Shown here: one piece after another, positions 37,376 through 47,458 of the stretch
Layout of the letters: each line of letters begins with the position of its first letter
Position numbering within the stretch: position 1 is the first letter of the stretch
Origin: Thalassotalea_B piscium_A
Lineage (GTDB): Bacteria > Pseudomonadota > Gammaproteobacteria > Enterobacterales > Alteromonadaceae
Direction: 5' to 3'
Length of the DNA: 64,000 bases
Assembly: GCA_049347715.1 (NCBI GenBank)
Contig: CP186339.1
Span: 2,852,001-2,916,000 of the forward strand
Made by a program: the position numbers and the translations under genes
Notes under the pieces: generated by a model
What the model was told of the DNA's origin: nothing
The model's database searches: none
The model's input: the letters and a program-made list of their open reading frames with translations, nothing else

Positions 37376-37792
37376 TTATTCAAATGATACTTTGCCACGA
37401 CCTTGTTTAATTTTACTACGTTGAGTTTTACTCGCTAAACGTTTTAATTTAGACGATCGCGTTGGTTTAGTTTCCCTTCTAACTTTTTGCACAGCCGCTA
37501 CACTTTTTATTAACTCAACAAGACGCCTTATTGCATCTTCTCTATTAAGTTCTTGTGTTCGATGCTGCTGGGCTTTAATAACAATAACCCCTTCTTTAGT
37601 GATGCGTTTATCTTTTAATGCTAATAGTCTTTCTTGATAAAACTCAGGCAAGGATGACGCTTTTATATCAAAACGTAAATGTATCGCAGAAGAGACTTTA
37701 TTAACATTCTGGCCCCCAGCGCCCTGAGCCCGAATAGCAACTAATTCAACCTCATTATCAGCAAGTTGTACCGTATTAGAAATAGCAATCAC
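37376..37792 (-). CDS. arfB: Alternative ribosome-rescue factor ArfB
   Basis: Peptidyl-tRNA hydrolase acting on stalled ribosomes. 138 aa, with the release-factor GGQ motif in QGAGGQNVNKVSSAIHLRFD (about residues 26-45) and a basic, Lys/Arg-rich C-terminal tail (KLKRLASKTQRSKIKQGRG) that normally occupies the empty mRNA channel. The tail tells it from RF1/RF2, which also lack this small size. Just downstream lies the 96-bp repeat array. Confidence 0.94.
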   Translation of the reverse strand: MIAISNTVQLADNEVELVAIRAQGAGGQNVNKVSSAIHLRFDIKASSLPEFYQERLLALKDKRITKEGVIVIKAQQHRTQELNREDAIRRLVELIKSVAAVQKVRRETKPTRSSKLKRLASKTQRSKIKQGRGKVSFE

Positions 37793-37873
37793 GTGTTAAA
37801 AACATCCTCTAAATAAATAGCACTATATCATTGTACCGCATCAAATAATAACCCAGCGAAACAGTTAAATAGG

Positions 37874-38545
37874 TGATTTTTGATGGGCTAAAGCCCAACA
37901 GACAAAAGATAACAATCCCCATGTAGATCACGCATTTATGCCGACAACATACTTAAACCTTTAGATTGCTGATTTTTGATGGGCTAAAACCCAAGCTACA
38001 AAAGATAGCAATACCCATGTAGGTCGCGCATTTATGCCGACAACATACTTAAAGGGTTAAATGGGTGATTTTTGATGGGCTAAAGCCCAACCTACAAAAG
38101 ATAACAATACCCATGTAGATCACGCATTTATGCCGACAACATACTTAAACCTTTAGATTGCTGATTTTTGATGGGTTAAAACCCAAGCTACAAAAGATAG
38201 CAATACCCATGTAGGTCGCGCATTTATGCCGACAACATACTTAAAGGGTTAAATGGGTGATTTTTGATGGGCTAAAGCCCAACCTACAAAAGATAACAAT
38301 ACCCATGTAGGTCGCGCATTTATGCCGACAACATACTTAAACCTTTAGATTGCTGATTTTTGATGGGCTAAAACCCAACCTACAAAAGATAACAATCCCC
38401 ATGTAGGTCGCACATTTATGCCGACAACATACTTAAACCTTTAGATTGCTGATTTTTGATGGGCTAAAACCCAACCTACAAAAGATAACAATCCCCATGT
38501 AGGTCGCGCATTTATGCCGACAACATACCGACAACATACCGACAA
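37874..38545. repeat. Seven-unit 96-bp tandem array of opposed REP-like palindromes
   Basis: The motif TGATTTTTGATGGG starts at 37874, 37970, 38066, 38162, 38258, 38354 and 38450, a period of exactly 96 bp with no indels. Each unit carries two palindromes pointing away from each other: GATGGGCTAAAGCCCAACCTACA (GTAGGTTGGGCT on the minus strand) and TGTAGGTCGCGCATTTATGCCGACA on the plus strand. Linkers alternate between CCTTTAGATTGC and GGGTTAAATGGG types, giving a partial 192-bp higher-order repeat. The array ends in an 11-bp minirepeat (CCGACAACATA, about three copies, 38518-38543). Confidence 0.92.
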
Positions 38546-38585
38546 GATTAAAACTGGAACTATTGAATATGTAAATAATAAGATC

Positions 38586-38609
38586 AAAAACGGGGAGCTA
38601 AGCTCCCCG
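38586..38609 (-). terminator. Terminator after hpf
   Basis: CGGGGAGCT and AGCTCCCCG form a perfect hairpin, followed by T residues when read on the minus strand. Confidence 0.9.
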
Positions 38610-38632
38610 TCCTCTGAATAAGGTAATAATGA

Positions 38633-38989
38633 TTAAGCTAAATCAAGCGACTGTACTTTTTCATGTGCAATTTCAGCACTTGTACTCACCGGTTTAGCAT
38701 GGAGATTGGCTTTCAGCTGCCCTTTTCTATGTTTTAATGCTGAATCTAATTTTTTAACGGCGCTAGCAATGGCTGGATACATAACACCGTCTGTGCCTTC
38801 TGTGGCTATTCGTGCCCCTTCATAGTTAGTGGTAAGCTCAACATGAAGCTTGCCATGGACTTTGGAAAGAATGACATCTATCGCAATAAGTGTCGGAAAA
38901 TGTGATGCTATTTTTGAGAACTTCTCCTCAATATGCTCTTTAACTGAATTAGTAACTTCGACGTGGTGACCAGAAATATTTATCTTCAT
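38633..38989 (-). CDS. hpf: Ribosome hibernation promoting factor
   Basis: A 118-aa HPF/RaiA-type factor that binds the decoding centre and helps dimerise or silence ribosomes in stationary phase. The start at 38989 (MKINISGHHVEVTNSVKEHI) follows AGGAAAA and is the family start; the 39052 start adds an unrelated leader. The beta-alpha-beta2-alpha fold is complete, with HRKGQLKANLH near the end. It lies alone, with the repeat array beyond its terminator. Confidence 0.93.
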   Translation of the reverse strand: MKINISGHHVEVTNSVKEHIEEKFSKIASHFPTLIAIDVILSKVHGKLHVELTTNYEGARIATEGTDGVMYPAIASAVKKLDSALKHRKGQLKANLHAKPVSTSAEIAHEKVQSLDLA

Positions 38990-39520
38990 TTGGTTTTCCT
39001 TTTTATATTTGTTACTCAATATAAGACTTGGGGTTAAACTGAAAAAACGCAAGTAAAAAAAGTGAAATAATTAAATAAAAAATACAAGTCTCTATTATTA
39101 CAACAAATTAATATCTCAACTCTCTGTAAAAATAATTCAGATTGAAACTGTTTAAGACACAAAACTTATAAAATTATAATTTAGTTAAATAACCAAAATA
39201 TTAGTAAAAGACACTATCAACAACTAATTTTACTCTTTTGCTAAAAAATAGGGAGCTATTATGAGCGTTAATATTAATGAGTTAGCTCTATGCTAAATAC
39301 AACTACCATAAACAATAATTTACATTTATCCCTTTCTTTTGTATAACAATTTTTAAAGCGTCGTTTTTTATGCTTTTATCTATATTTCAAACGTATATGC
39401 GTTACAATATACTGATAGGACGTATTGATCATTCCTTTTATTTTCGGCTAAGCTCTCATAAAAGAATCATCAACGCGCCTTACTATATTGATATTATTAT
39501 TACCGATTAGAGATTGTTAA
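38990..39520. other. Intergenic between hpf and acyltransferase gene
   Basis: 531 bp, AT-rich. It holds the promoters of two divergent genes. A possible 11-codon ORF (39261-39296) with a GGGAG site is bracketed by GAGCTA/TAGCTC, but nothing supports it as a gene. No terminator or RNA gene recognised. Confidence 0.45.
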
Positions 39521-40630
39521 ATGTATGAAGATATAAGGCCTTATCGTGACCACGAGGTTGAAGGTGTTTTACAAAAACTTGCCAACGAACCCGAACTGAT
39601 AAATGCGATTGCAACCTTTTTAGTGCCGAAGTTGAACAAGCTATTTCCTTCTTTAACGCACAAAGTATTACGCTGGTCTTTAAAAGGTAAAATCAAACAC
39701 TGGCGCACGGTTAATGATATTCAATTACATGTGGCTAAGTATTTACACAAACTTGTCAAAAATAGCACTAAAGGATTTTCTTATAGTGGCGTTGAGAATT
39801 TTGATCTAAACAAACCAACCTTATTTATCAGTAATCATAGGGATATTGTTTTAGATGTTGCCCTTATAAATTGGGCTTTATTTAAATGTAATGCAAATAC
39901 TGTTGAAGCAGCCGTTGGTGACAACTTGTTACATAAAGAATGGGTTGCCGACCTAATGCGAATTAATAAAAGCTTTATTGTTAAACGGAGTGAAAAAACT
40001 AAACGCGAAATGCTCACCGCGTCTAAAAAACTCTCAGCATATATCCATCATAGTTTAACTGAGAATCAGCAAAACATTTGGATTGCCCAGCGAGAAGGTC
40101 GTGCAAAAGATGGCCTTGATAAAACTAACGCTGCTCTAATTTCCATGCTGTTGCTTAATAAAGACAAAGCGATGCCAATCAGTGAGTATTTAGCACAATT
40201 AAATATTGTTCCTGTTTCAATTTCTTATGAGTTTGATCCTTGCGATCACGATAAAGCGAAAGAATTAGCTCAAACGGAAACCAGTGGCGATTATCAAAAA
40301 ACCGATGATGAAGATCTTAAAAGTATTACTCAAGGGATTGTTGGCCAAAAAGGCAGAGTGCATATAGCATTTGGTCAGCCAATTCTAGGAGAGTTTGCTG
40401 ACAGTAAAGCCATCGCCGCCGAAGTAGATAGACAAATTATTTCCAATTACAAACTCTATGAAAGTAATGAATCCGCTTATCAAGTGCTACACAATAAAGA
40501 CGAAGAAAACCAACTTATCCCACAACTATTAGCACGGATGGATGACCTTTCTGAAACGCAAAAACATTGGCTTTTAACTATGTATGCTAATCCGGTATTT
40601 GCGAAAAAATCACTTGAGTCAAACACATAA
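39521..40630 (+). CDS. Lysophospholipid acyltransferase family protein (PlsC-like)
   Basis: A 369-aa member of the PlsC/PlsB acyltransferase superfamily, probably acylating a lysophospholipid or glycerol phosphate at the membrane surface. The acyltransferase block has ISNHRDIVLDVAL near residue 105 and the acceptor-site QREGRAKDGLDKT near residue 190. The His-to-Asp spacing reads H-x5-D rather than the textbook H-x4-D. The rest is soluble with no signal peptide. Substrate unknown. Confidence 0.84.
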   Translation: MYEDIRPYRDHEVEGVLQKLANEPELINAIATFLVPKLNKLFPSLTHKVLRWSLKGKIKHWRTVNDIQLHVAKYLHKLVKNSTKGFSYSGVENFDLNKPTLFISNHRDIVLDVALINWALFKCNANTVEAAVGDNLLHKEWVADLMRINKSFIVKRSEKTKREMLTASKKLSAYIHHSLTENQQNIWIAQREGRAKDGLDKTNAALISMLLLNKDKAMPISEYLAQLNIVPVSISYEFDPCDHDKAKELAQTETSGDYQKTDDEDLKSITQGIVGQKGRVHIAFGQPILGEFADSKAIAAEVDRQIISNYKLYESNESAYQVLHNKDEENQLIPQLLARMDDLSETQKHWLLTMYANPVFAKKSLESNT

Positions 40631-40663
40631 TAATTACGTTTTATTACGCTAATTTATCAATAA

Positions 40664-40689
40664 AAAAAGGGATCAAATGATCCCTTTTT
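40664..40689. terminator. Bidirectional terminator between acyltransferase and M18 peptidase genes
   Basis: AAAAAGGGATCA and TGATCCCTTTTT pair around a 2-nt loop, with A and T runs on each side for two convergent genes. Confidence 0.9.
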
Positions 40690-40708
40690 ATCGTTAAATT
40701 ATATGCCG

Positions 40709-42148
40709 TTATTTATGAGCAAAAAATACTGACATTGCTTTCGATAATGAATATAAATCAACTTTAGAACTTAACGCATAAGGCGAATGAATTGATAAAA
40801 TAGGAATACCAAAATCAATCACTTCCATATTATCGTCTGATAACGAACTACCAATAGTGCCACCTGACGCTTTCCCTTTATAGGTAGACGTTTGCCACTT
40901 AATATTGTTAGCATCTAAGTAATTACGTGTCCATGCAGTGTATTCTGAATTTGCATTAAAACCACCACCATATAGTTTCAAGTTAACACCATTACCTAAA
41001 CGGGGAGCATTACCTAATTCCCAAACACCAGCCCATGTTGGATGAACACCTGGGTTAACATCAGTTGAGACAACTTTGGTATTGCGTAATAATTTTCTCA
41101 AGAAATAATCGTTATAGTCATCCCCTAGTTGGTTGTATAGTAAACCACTAAGTAAATCGACTAAATAACTCGATTTTGCCCCAGTATTATTGATATTACC
41201 CACTTCTTCATTATCAACTAAAAAAGCAATTGAGGTATACTCAGGTACTTTTTGTTCCATAATGGCTGCAACCGACGCAATCGCCGCGGCTTTATCATCT
41301 TGGCCATATGCTGCAATCATACTACGATCAAAACCCACATCTCTGGGCTTAGTAGCTGGAACTAAAGCTAACTCTGCTGAAACAAAGTCTTCTATACTGA
41401 TGTTATAATTAGCCGTTAAATACTCTTCTACAACTTTTTTAATTGATTTTTCGAAATCAGGTTTTGAAGCAATAATGACATCTAATTCTTCTTTTTTAAT
41501 GACATCACGACTTTTGCGATCACGATTTGGGCTGTCAACATGTGGAGCAAGATCTGGCACCATTAAAATAGGATCGTTATCATCAAACCCCATAGAGATT
41601 TCAACAACTGAACCGTCTTTTTTATCAACACGTCCAACTAGAGCTAATGGGATATTAACCCACTGATAACTTTTTATGCCGCCATGCACATAAGTTTGAA
41701 ATAATGCGAATTTTTGTTTTTCATATAACGGACGCCCTTTCAACTCTAAACGAGGTGAATCTATGTGCGAACCAACAATATGGGTACCTTGTTGTAAATC
41801 TTTCTTTCCGATAACAATTAACGCAATACCACGATCTCGGTTCACATCATAAAAACGTGCTCCAGGCTTTAAGCGGCTTTTTTCAGTTAATGGTTTAAAC
41901 CCATTAGCTTCTGCGCGTTTAATCGCCTCTTTTACAAACATTAATTCTGTAGGGGCTTTGTAAATAAACTTTTTATAGTCAGTCGCATAAGCTTCAACTG
42001 CTTTTAATTCGCTTTTTGATAAGTTTAACCAACTTGAAACTTGTTCTTTCTTCTCATCTTTTTTATCTTGATCTGCTGCAAACGTTTGGCTCGATAATGC
42101 TAAGGCACTAATTACCGCAACAGTCGTTAAGGCTGATTTAAAATTCAT
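40709..42148 (-). CDS. M18 family aminopeptidase with signal peptide
   Basis: A 479-aa two-zinc aminopeptidase of the DAP/M18 family. Zinc-ligand regions visible: GSHIDSPRLELKG, YGQDDKAAA, VDNEEVGN, TDVNPGVHP and the late GIPILSIHSPYA. Start 42148 (MNFKSALTTVAVISALALSS) gives a convincing signal peptide ending near TFAADQ, so the enzyme should be exported; the longer 42211 start masks it. M18 enzymes are usually cytosolic, so the export is notable. Single gene. Confidence 0.88.
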   Translation of the reverse strand: MNFKSALTTVAVISALALSSQTFAADQDKKDEKKEQVSSWLNLSKSELKAVEAYATDYKKFIYKAPTELMFVKEAIKRAEANGFKPLTEKSRLKPGARFYDVNRDRGIALIVIGKKDLQQGTHIVGSHIDSPRLELKGRPLYEKQKFALFQTYVHGGIKSYQWVNIPLALVGRVDKKDGSVVEISMGFDDNDPILMVPDLAPHVDSPNRDRKSRDVIKKEELDVIIASKPDFEKSIKKVVEEYLTANYNISIEDFVSAELALVPATKPRDVGFDRSMIAAYGQDDKAAAIASVAAIMEQKVPEYTSIAFLVDNEEVGNINNTGAKSSYLVDLLSGLLYNQLGDDYNDYFLRKLLRNTKVVSTDVNPGVHPTWAGVWELGNAPRLGNGVNLKLYGGGFNANSEYTAWTRNYLDANNIKWQTSTYKGKASGGTIGSSLSDDNMEVIDFGIPILSIHSPYALSSKVDLYSLSKAMSVFFAHK

Positions 42149-42262
42149 TATGACTTCTATTCCTATAGTAAATTCGCTTATATAATAAAAGCGAATGAAG
42201 CCTAATGACAAGCTTTTATCGATGAGCTGTTAAATATCATCGATAAAGACAAGGCATTATTT

Positions 42263-42646
42263 TTATTCATTTTTGTTAATGGTATTATTTAATTTTTCCA
42301 CCATTAACTCTAATCGTTTAATTTCACGCAAACTGGATTGGCGATTCATTTCCATAAAAGACCATATTTTTAAAGCAATTTGCATCATAGTGGCTAATAA
42401 CAGCAAAACTCCCCAATGTAATTTAAAGCTAAGATCCCCTTCAATAAAAAAGAATTGGTAACCTGAGTATAAAATCAAAGCGGTAGCCACTAAAGCTGCA
42501 ATAAAAACAATCACTAGCCAGCGACCCAATGAGCCTTTAAACGCATTAGCAAGCATAGGAAACATTCCGTTATCCTCGGCTAGTCGTTGATCTAACTGCT
42601 CAGCTTCTTCACTCAATTCATGTTTAATTCGTTCATCTAAATTCAT
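42263..42646 (-). CDS. DUF6768-like membrane partner of the sigma factor
   Basis: A 127-aa protein with an acidic N-terminus, two membrane spans (about residues 44-65 and 76-98) and a helical, charged C-terminus. The NGMFPMLANAFKGSLGRW stretch before the first span resembles DUF6768 proteins that are co-encoded with ECF sigma factors. It starts one base after the sigma gene, so an anti-sigma or partner role is likely but unproven. Confidence 0.7.
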   Translation of the reverse strand: MNLDERIKHELSEEAEQLDQRLAEDNGMFPMLANAFKGSLGRWLVIVFIAALVATALILYSGYQFFFIEGDLSFKLHWGVLLLLATMMQIALKIWSFMEMNRQSSLREIKRLELMVEKLNNTINKNE

Positions 42647-42647
42647 G

Positions 42648-43183
42648 TTATTCTCCTAACTGCTGCATTTTTATTTTTAGCGCGTTTCGTGCTCGATTTA
42701 GTCGTGACTTAATCGTGCCTATAGGCGTAGATAAAATCATCGCGATATCTTTAATCGACATTTGCTCCAAATAAAATAAATAAATGGCTTGGCGATCAAT
42801 ATCAGGCAAACAATTAATTAATGATAATAGTGCATGATCATTACCACCCGCTTTATTTAAAGTGTCAGTTGTATGTGTCAGTTCTTGATCAGTAAAATCA
42901 AGTCGTTCATTCTTGACCTTTTTAAGTAAATCTAAACTTTGCCAACGTACCATCTGATATATCCACGCTTTAAATGTTCTGGGATCTTTAAGCTTTTTGA
43001 TTGATGTCGCGACTTTTAGCCAAGTATTTTGTACTGCATCTTTTGCCATTTGTTCATTACGACAAATTTTATAAGAAAAACGTAACAGCATAGGTTGGAA
43101 GCAATCGAACACCTCTTTAAATGCCGCGCGTCATGTCCCTGCTGCATTTCAATAACTAGTAGTTCTATTTTTGCTTGTTCCAT
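42648..43183 (-). pseudogene. ECF-type RNA polymerase sigma factor, frameshifted near its start
   Basis: From 43112 the frame reads a sigma-70 region 2 (LLRFSYKICRNEQMAKDAVQ) and region 4 (SIKDIAMILSTPIGTIKSRL). Its missing N-terminus is in the -2 frame upstream: ATG 43183, MEQAKIELLVIEMQQGH, leading to AAFKEVFDCF if two bases are removed from the CGCGCG at 43125-43130. Joined, the product is a normal-length (about 178 aa) ECF sigma factor. Either a real frameshift or a sequence error; a shortened product from 43112 would lose part of region 2. Confidence 0.82.
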
Positions 43184-43257
43184 AATAAGTCTTACATAAT
43201 TTTTCTTAATACATTAAAGACGAATGAAAAAGTGAAAAGGTTCATATACCGCGAAAG

Positions 43258-43569
43258 TTACCAACTAACACGCATAGCAACAAATACAGCAACACTAATA
43301 AATAAAGTTAAATACACACTCTTAGTTTTCGCAGCAATAACCACAGCAACAGTTGCAGCCACTAAATAAGGATTACGCCAAGATAATATAAGCTGCTGTT
43401 GTTGAACAAAAATTATAGGCACCCAAATCGCCGTTAATACCGCGGGGGCACTAAAACTTAGAAAACGCACCATTCTCGGACCTAGTCGAACCGGCACTTT
43501 CGGGTGTAAAAATAAATATCGGGTAGTAAATGAAATAATGGCGAGTAAAACGATAGTAAGTAATGTCAT
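43258..43569 (-). CDS. azlD: AzlD family branched-chain amino-acid exporter subunit
   Basis: A 103-aa, four-span membrane protein, the small partner of AzlC in branched-chain amino-acid export. Recognisable by its length, TRYLFLHPKVPVRLGPRMVRFLSFSAPAVLTAIW and its position directly after azlC with one base between. Confidence 0.88.
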   Translation of the reverse strand: MTLLTIVLLAIISFTTRYLFLHPKVPVRLGPRMVRFLSFSAPAVLTAIWVPIIFVQQQQLILSWRNPYLVAATVAVVIAAKTKSVYLTLFISVAVFVAMRVSW

Positions 43570-43570
43570 C

Positions 43571-44305
43571 TTATTTCACTTCTCCTGACGAAGCCCTAGT
43601 TAATGATAATTGCAAATTATAGGTACTATACCCAGCATACATCCCCAATAAAGACGCAGCTACTAGGTCTAATTGCCACTGCCAAAGTTTAAACACTATG
43701 GCACCAACACCAGCAACAACAACAGTGACTAACATTGGTAAAGTAGTGACACTCGGAATAACTAAAGCAATAAAAGTTACCGCAATAGCAAAATCTAAAC
43801 CTAACGTTGTTAAGTCTGGTAAGTACGCCCCAGCGAAGATGCCAATAATATTCCAAAGTAACCAACATAAGTAAAAGCTACCGCCAGCGGCTAACGCATA
43901 GCAAAGACGATAAACGCCTTTAAAGGCTTTTTTATTTCCAGAAAGTGCAAACAACTCATCGGTAAGTAAAAAACCTAAACTTAAACGCCATTTTGCAGGT
44001 AAATGAGATAATTTGTCTCGAAAAGCTAATCCATAAAGAAAATGCCGTGAACTAATAATAAATGTTGTAAATAAGATTGTTGCTAAAGGTACATTTCTAG
44101 CAATGAGTTCGGTAGCAACAAGCTGTGCTGAACCAGCAAAGACGATTAAAGGCATTAATAAAGCTTCAAGTACCGTAAAATCTCGTTGAATAGCTAAGGA
44201 GCCACATAAAATACCCCATGGGATCACAGCTAAATTTAGCGGTAACATATCCCAAAAGCCTTTTTTTATCATTTTAATCACAAGTGAAGAGTGTCGTTTC
44301 ATCAA
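43571..44305 (-). CDS. azlC: AzlC family branched-chain amino-acid exporter subunit
   Basis: A 244-aa polytopic protein with the AzlC marks PLNLAVIPWGILCGSLA, VFAGSAQLVATELI and SSRHFLYGLAF, and LLTDELFALS. With AzlD it would form a branched-chain amino-acid exporter in the inner membrane. First gene of the pair; the upstream 344-bp region is shared with a divergent M1 peptidase gene. Confidence 0.9.
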   Translation of the reverse strand: MMKRHSSLVIKMIKKGFWDMLPLNLAVIPWGILCGSLAIQRDFTVLEALLMPLIVFAGSAQLVATELIARNVPLATILFTTFIISSRHFLYGLAFRDKLSHLPAKWRLSLGFLLTDELFALSGNKKAFKGVYRLCYALAAGGSFYLCWLLWNIIGIFAGAYLPDLTTLGLDFAIAVTFIALVIPSVTTLPMLVTVVVAGVGAIVFKLWQWQLDLVAASLLGMYAGYSTYNLQLSLTRASSGEVK

Positions 44306-44649
44306 AACCTACTTCATTGGTAGATATAATTTGCTAACAACTTTAACCGATATTTTCCTACGAATGCTAATCTCTTTTATTTTTTTATCCCTGGTTCAAA
44401 CACTAAGTTTAGTATTACTGTCACTCACCTTGGTTTATTTTTATTAAGTAAAATCGAGTTATTTATTGAAAATAAAGTAACAAAAGTGAGTTAATGCGTT
44501 AAAGAGCATGTTTTTCAAGGCTAATACTTAGAAATAACTCCATAAAATATGTTATAAATTTGTTACAGAAATAATGACGTTATTACATTTTCTATTTTAT
44601 GCATGATAAATAGATATTGCTTGCTCTTAATCTAAGGAAAACAATAAAA
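44306..44649. other. Divergent promoter region between azlC and M1 peptidase
   Basis: AT-rich, 344 bp, with no supported ORF. The downstream peptidase has a TAAGGAAAA ribosome binding site 8-15 bp before its ATG at 44650. Confidence 0.5.
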
Positions 44650-47345
44650 ATGAAAGCAAAGCATTCTTTATTAGCGAAAGCACTTACAGTGGCGATTTCT
44701 AGCACTGTATTGTTAGCCGCTTGTGAAAAAAATGAAACAACAAGTGTTTCAACTCAAACCCAACAAAGTGTTAAACAAAATCAATTAGAACGCGTTAAAA
44801 GTGAGTCATTATTTGCTGACTATGCGCAAATGCGTTCAAAACAAGTAAGTGATATTAGTTATAACTTACAGGTAAAAATAGGCAATAAAAGTGAAGTTTT
44901 TTCTGGTACTACAGACATTAATTTTACCTTAGCCGATGATAATCAAAATGATCTCACCATTGATTTTGATTCAGGTAATGTTGAAAGTGTATTAGTTAAT
45001 GGTAAACCGGCAAGTTTCAACTATGAACAATGGTTTATTACCATCCCTAAAGACGAATTAAATACTGGGAAAAATACGATAAAAATCAGTTATCAACGTC
45101 CATATGCTACTGACGGTTCTGGTTTACATCGTTTTGTTGACCCTGAAAATGGCGAAGTTTATCTGTATACCGATTTTGAACCTTACGATGCCAACAAGCT
45201 TTTTCCTCATTTCGATCAACCTGATTTAAAAGCTACCTATACCATGCAAGTTACAGCACCAAAGCATTGGCAAATAATTTCGTCAACGCGCGAAACTAGC
45301 ATTAAAGAAATGGGCGAAAATAAACTTTGGAGCTTCCCTACTTCAGCTAAATTCTCATCTTATGTATTCTCACTACACGCGGGTAATTATGCCGTTTGGG
45401 AAGACAGCTTTGAAGATATTCCATTACGTGTGTTTGCTCGTCAAAGTTTAGCAAAATATATTAATACAGAAGAATGGTTCACACCGACTAAACAAAGCTT
45501 TGGTTTTTACAATAAATACTTCGATGTGAAATATCCTTTTGGCAAATATGACCAAGTGGTAGCTCCTGATTTTAATGCCGGTGCCATGGAAAACGTTGCC
45601 GCTGTTACTTTTAGCGAAACCTACATCAGCCGTGGTGAAAAATCAACGCAAGCTAAAATGAGTTTAGCGAATGTTATTGCCCATGAAATGGCGCATATGT
45701 GGTTTGGTGATCTAGTGACTATGCGTTGGTGGAACGGCTTATGGTTAAATGAAAGTTTTGCCACTTATATGGCAAACCTTGCTGTTGAAAAAGCCAGTGA
45801 TTTTGAAAACTTATGGGATGTATTCTATTCAGGCACAAAACAATGGGCCTATAGCAGCGATGATTCTGTAAATACCCATGCAATTGAATTACCCGTACCA
45901 TCAACTGGTGACGCTATGAGTAATTTTGATGGCATCACCTATGGTAAAGGCGCTTCTGTGCTTAAACAATTGCCATACTACTTAGGAGAGGAAAACTTCC
46001 GTCTTGGCGTAAGTAATTACTTGAAAAAGTTTTCGTATAAAAATACCGACCTTGATGACTTTATCGGTGAACTGGGTAAAGCCGCCGGTAAAGACATGAG
46101 CGAATGGACGCAAGACTGGCTTTACAACGCTGGTAAATACTATTAAAGTGAATTATCAATGTACTGACGGAAAAGTGTCGTCATTTGCCATTGACCAAAC
46201 AGCGCCAGAGCAGTATCCAACCCTACGTGAACAACGGGTACAAGTGGGTTTATATAATCTAGTTGGCGATACCATGACATTAACTAAGGCCACACCAATC
46301 ATTTATAAAGGTGCAAATACCGTTGTGAATGAACTTGTGGGTCAAACATGTCCTGATTTAGTCTATCCAAACGAAGCTGATTGGGGCTATGTTAAAGTTG
46401 ATTTAGATGAAAAATCATTAGCGTCTGTCAACAAACACATCAACTCAATTGATAACACAACAATGCGTTTAATGTTGTGGCAAAGTCTTGCTGATAGCGT
46501 TAAAGATGCCAAGCTACCTGCTGATCAATTTGTAAATTTTGCTATTGCCAATATTGAAGGCGAAAAAGACTATAACGTTGTCAGAAAAATAGCTGGTAGC
46601 CTTACTTCTTCTTCGTTAGGTTATTTAACAACAGCGACCCGTTTAAAACAAAAAGATTTTTCAGCGATTTACCAAGAAGTTGAAGATTTATACTTAGATT
46701 TATTAGAAAAAGCAGAAGCTGGCTCTGATTTTCAAAAAATGTGGTACAGCCGTTATATCTCTGTGGCTAAATCACACCAACATCTTGATCGTTTAGCTAA
46801 GATATTAAATGGAGAGAAAAGCTTTGCCGGTTTAACTATCGACCAAGACAAACGTTGGTCAATTGTCGCTAAATTAAACCGCTACCAATATGGTAACTAT
46901 CAAGCATTATTAACTTCTGAACAAGCTAAAGATAACTCGGATACTGGCGTTAAAAATGCTATTTATGCAGAAGTGTTACGTCCAGAACCTGAAGTAAAAG
47001 AAAAATGGTTTAATGTAGTAATCAACAATCCTGACAAGCTTAAACTGTCAACTCTACGTTATATCATGTGGGGATTATTCCCATCAGAACAAGAAGCTCT
47101 AGAAGCGCCATATAAAGATAAAATTTTTGGCAAACATACCTAAACTTAACGAGGGTAGTGATTTAGGCTTATTAGGTGCTTTTACAAGTAGTATGTTACC
47201 GGCTAGCTGTACAGCTGAAAGTGAAGCGACACTAGCCAAATTAGTTGACGAATATGCAGGTATGAAACCACAAGTAGTAAAAGCGGTTAAAGGAACACAT
47301 CAACAAATTAATCGTTGTATTAAAGCGCTTGAATTATTGAAATAA
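44650..47345 (+). pseudogene. M1 family aminopeptidase lipoprotein, two frameshifts
   Basis: Reads as a PepN-type M1 metallopeptidase in three pieces. Start ATG 44650 gives a lipoprotein signal with LLAAC; GAMENVAAVTF and the zinc motif HEMAHMWFGD with NESFATYMA are intact in the first piece, which ends YNAGKYY-stop. The frame resumes as NTIKVNYQC after one extra A in the run at 46135-46137; a second +1 slip near TTTTTGG (47124-47130) separates the last piece (NIPKLNEGSD...), which then runs to 47345. Repaired, it is about 900 aa, normal for a periplasmic M1 enzyme. Confidence 0.88.
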
Positions 47346-47425
47346 TCACTAAACGCTGTAAATAAGCAACTAAAATGTAATGCCAGACAGTTAAGCTAAC
47401 AAGCTTCAACAAATGGCAAAACAAC

Positions 47426-47458
47426 AAAAATCCGATGAATAGAATTCATCGGATTTTT
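47426..47458 (+). terminator. Terminator after the M1 peptidase gene
   Basis: AAAAATCCGATGAAT and ATTCATCGGATTTTT form a perfect 15-bp stem with a 3-nt loop, ending in T residues. Confidence 0.93.

Noticed and set aside
37874..38545. CRISPR-like periodic array
   Set aside because: The 96-bp units repeat in full, with no unique spacers between short repeats, and no cas gene is nearby. The structure fits REP/BIME pairs.
39261..39296. 11-codon leader-like ORF with GGGAG site within a GAGCTA/TAGCTC hairpin
   Set aside because: Too short, no attenuation-type codon run, and more than 200 bp from the next gene; chance is likely.
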